Below are positions 5,396-5,593 of a stretch of DNA of 5,593 nt, one piece after another (the first letter of the stretch is position 1; each line of letters starts with the position of its first letter). Source of the stretch: Candidatus Cloacimonadota bacterium (lineage in GTDB: Bacteria; Cloacimonadota; Cloacimonadia; Cloacimonadales; Cloacimonadaceae); the NCBI GenBank assembly GCA_016875595.1, contig VGPI01000137.1, forward strand, positions 1-5,593, in the 5' to 3' direction. The notes under the pieces are model-generated. The model did no database searches. It was given only the letters and a program-made list of their open reading frames with translations, and was not told the DNA's origin. The translations under genes and the position numbers were made by a program.

Positions 5396-5593
5396 ATGAA
5401 AAAGACCTTGAAGGTGATCCTCATCATCGCTGTAATTTGCGGGGGCATTTACGGTTACAACCGCTATCGAAAGAACAGATCGAAGCCCGAATGGAGGCTC
5501 GATAAACCAAATATGGGCTCCATCCGCGAAGTGGTGACCGCCACCGGTTCCATCAATCCTTATGTAATGGTCAATGTTGGCACCGAGATCTCG
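5396..5593 (+). CDS. MacA-like periplasmic adaptor (HlyD/RND membrane fusion family), 5' part only
   Basis: The first 66 codons are visible; family members usually have 370-420. A short cytoplasmic start (MKKTLK) leads into one membrane anchor (about residues 6-20). A basic stretch (NRYRKNRSK) follows, then WRLDKPNMGSIREVVTATGS and INPYVMVNVGTEIS. This last block closely follows the MacA-type opening of the beta-barrel/barrel-sandwich region, in which a strand reading TGTLNP is followed by a VNVGSQVSG-like strand. The role would be to link an inner-membrane transporter to the TolC-family channel encoded just upstream. AGGGA at 5382-5386, nine bases before the ATG, is an acceptable ribosome site. 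MacA-like adaptors are normally followed by a MacB-type ABC permease, which would lie past the right edge. An RND partner cannot be excluded. Confidence 0.85.
   Translation, partial: MKKTLKVILIIAVICGGIYGYNRYRKNRSKPEWRLDKPNMGSIREVVTATGSINPYVMVNVGTEIS

Noticed and set aside
1..5593. Search for tRNA, rRNA, riboswitch, CRISPR, insertion sequence or phage features
   Set aside because: No cloverleaf, repeat-spacer pattern, transposase-like protein or terminal inverted repeats were recognised. All intergenic stretches are under about 230 bp.

Overview
This 5.6 kb window looks like chromosomal sequence from a Gram-negative bacterium. An outer-membrane TolC-type channel, an inner-membrane-anchored adaptor and a predicted lipoprotein protease all imply a double envelope. 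Base composition is close to half G+C. Having PurS as a separate small protein, rather than the long enterobacterial-type PurL, points away from Gammaproteobacteria. The flavour of the secreted proteins suggests the FCB side of the tree, perhaps a Cloacimonadota-like lineage. That placement is an impression; no rRNA or other marker is present to prove it.

Layout from left to right. (1) Minus strand: the N-terminal two thirds of purQ, running off the left edge, preceded by purS. Together they are a translationally overlapping pair from the FGAM synthetase complex of purine synthesis. (2) Plus strand, divergent from purS: a DNA-repair protein of the alkyltransferase-like (ATL) family, with Trp in place of the active-site Cys. 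A well-formed 15-codon upstream ORF stops in an ATGA overlap with its start. (3) Minus strand, convergent with the ATL gene and overlapping it by 43 bp: a 485-residue predicted lipoprotein with a trypsin-like serine protease domain and two tandem C-terminal repeats. (4) Minus strand: an ornithine carbamoyltransferase gene with a strong ribosome site and a probable intrinsic terminator after it. (5) Plus strand, divergent from it: a TolC-family outer-membrane factor followed after 25 bp by the start of a MacA-like periplasmic adaptor that runs off the right edge. The last two are the opening genes of a tripartite efflux operon, and a MacB-type ABC transporter is the expected next gene.

The genes do not form one pathway. 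The window is a mosaic of short units: purine synthesis, DNA repair, envelope proteolysis, arginine/citrulline metabolism and efflux. I see no phage, transposon, CRISPR, tRNA or toxin-antitoxin signal. The points most worth a second look are the C-terminal repeats of the protease lipoprotein, the upstream ORF coupled to the ATL gene, two inverted repeats placed like operators in front of the protease and carbamoyltransferase genes, and a marked excess of GATC sites.
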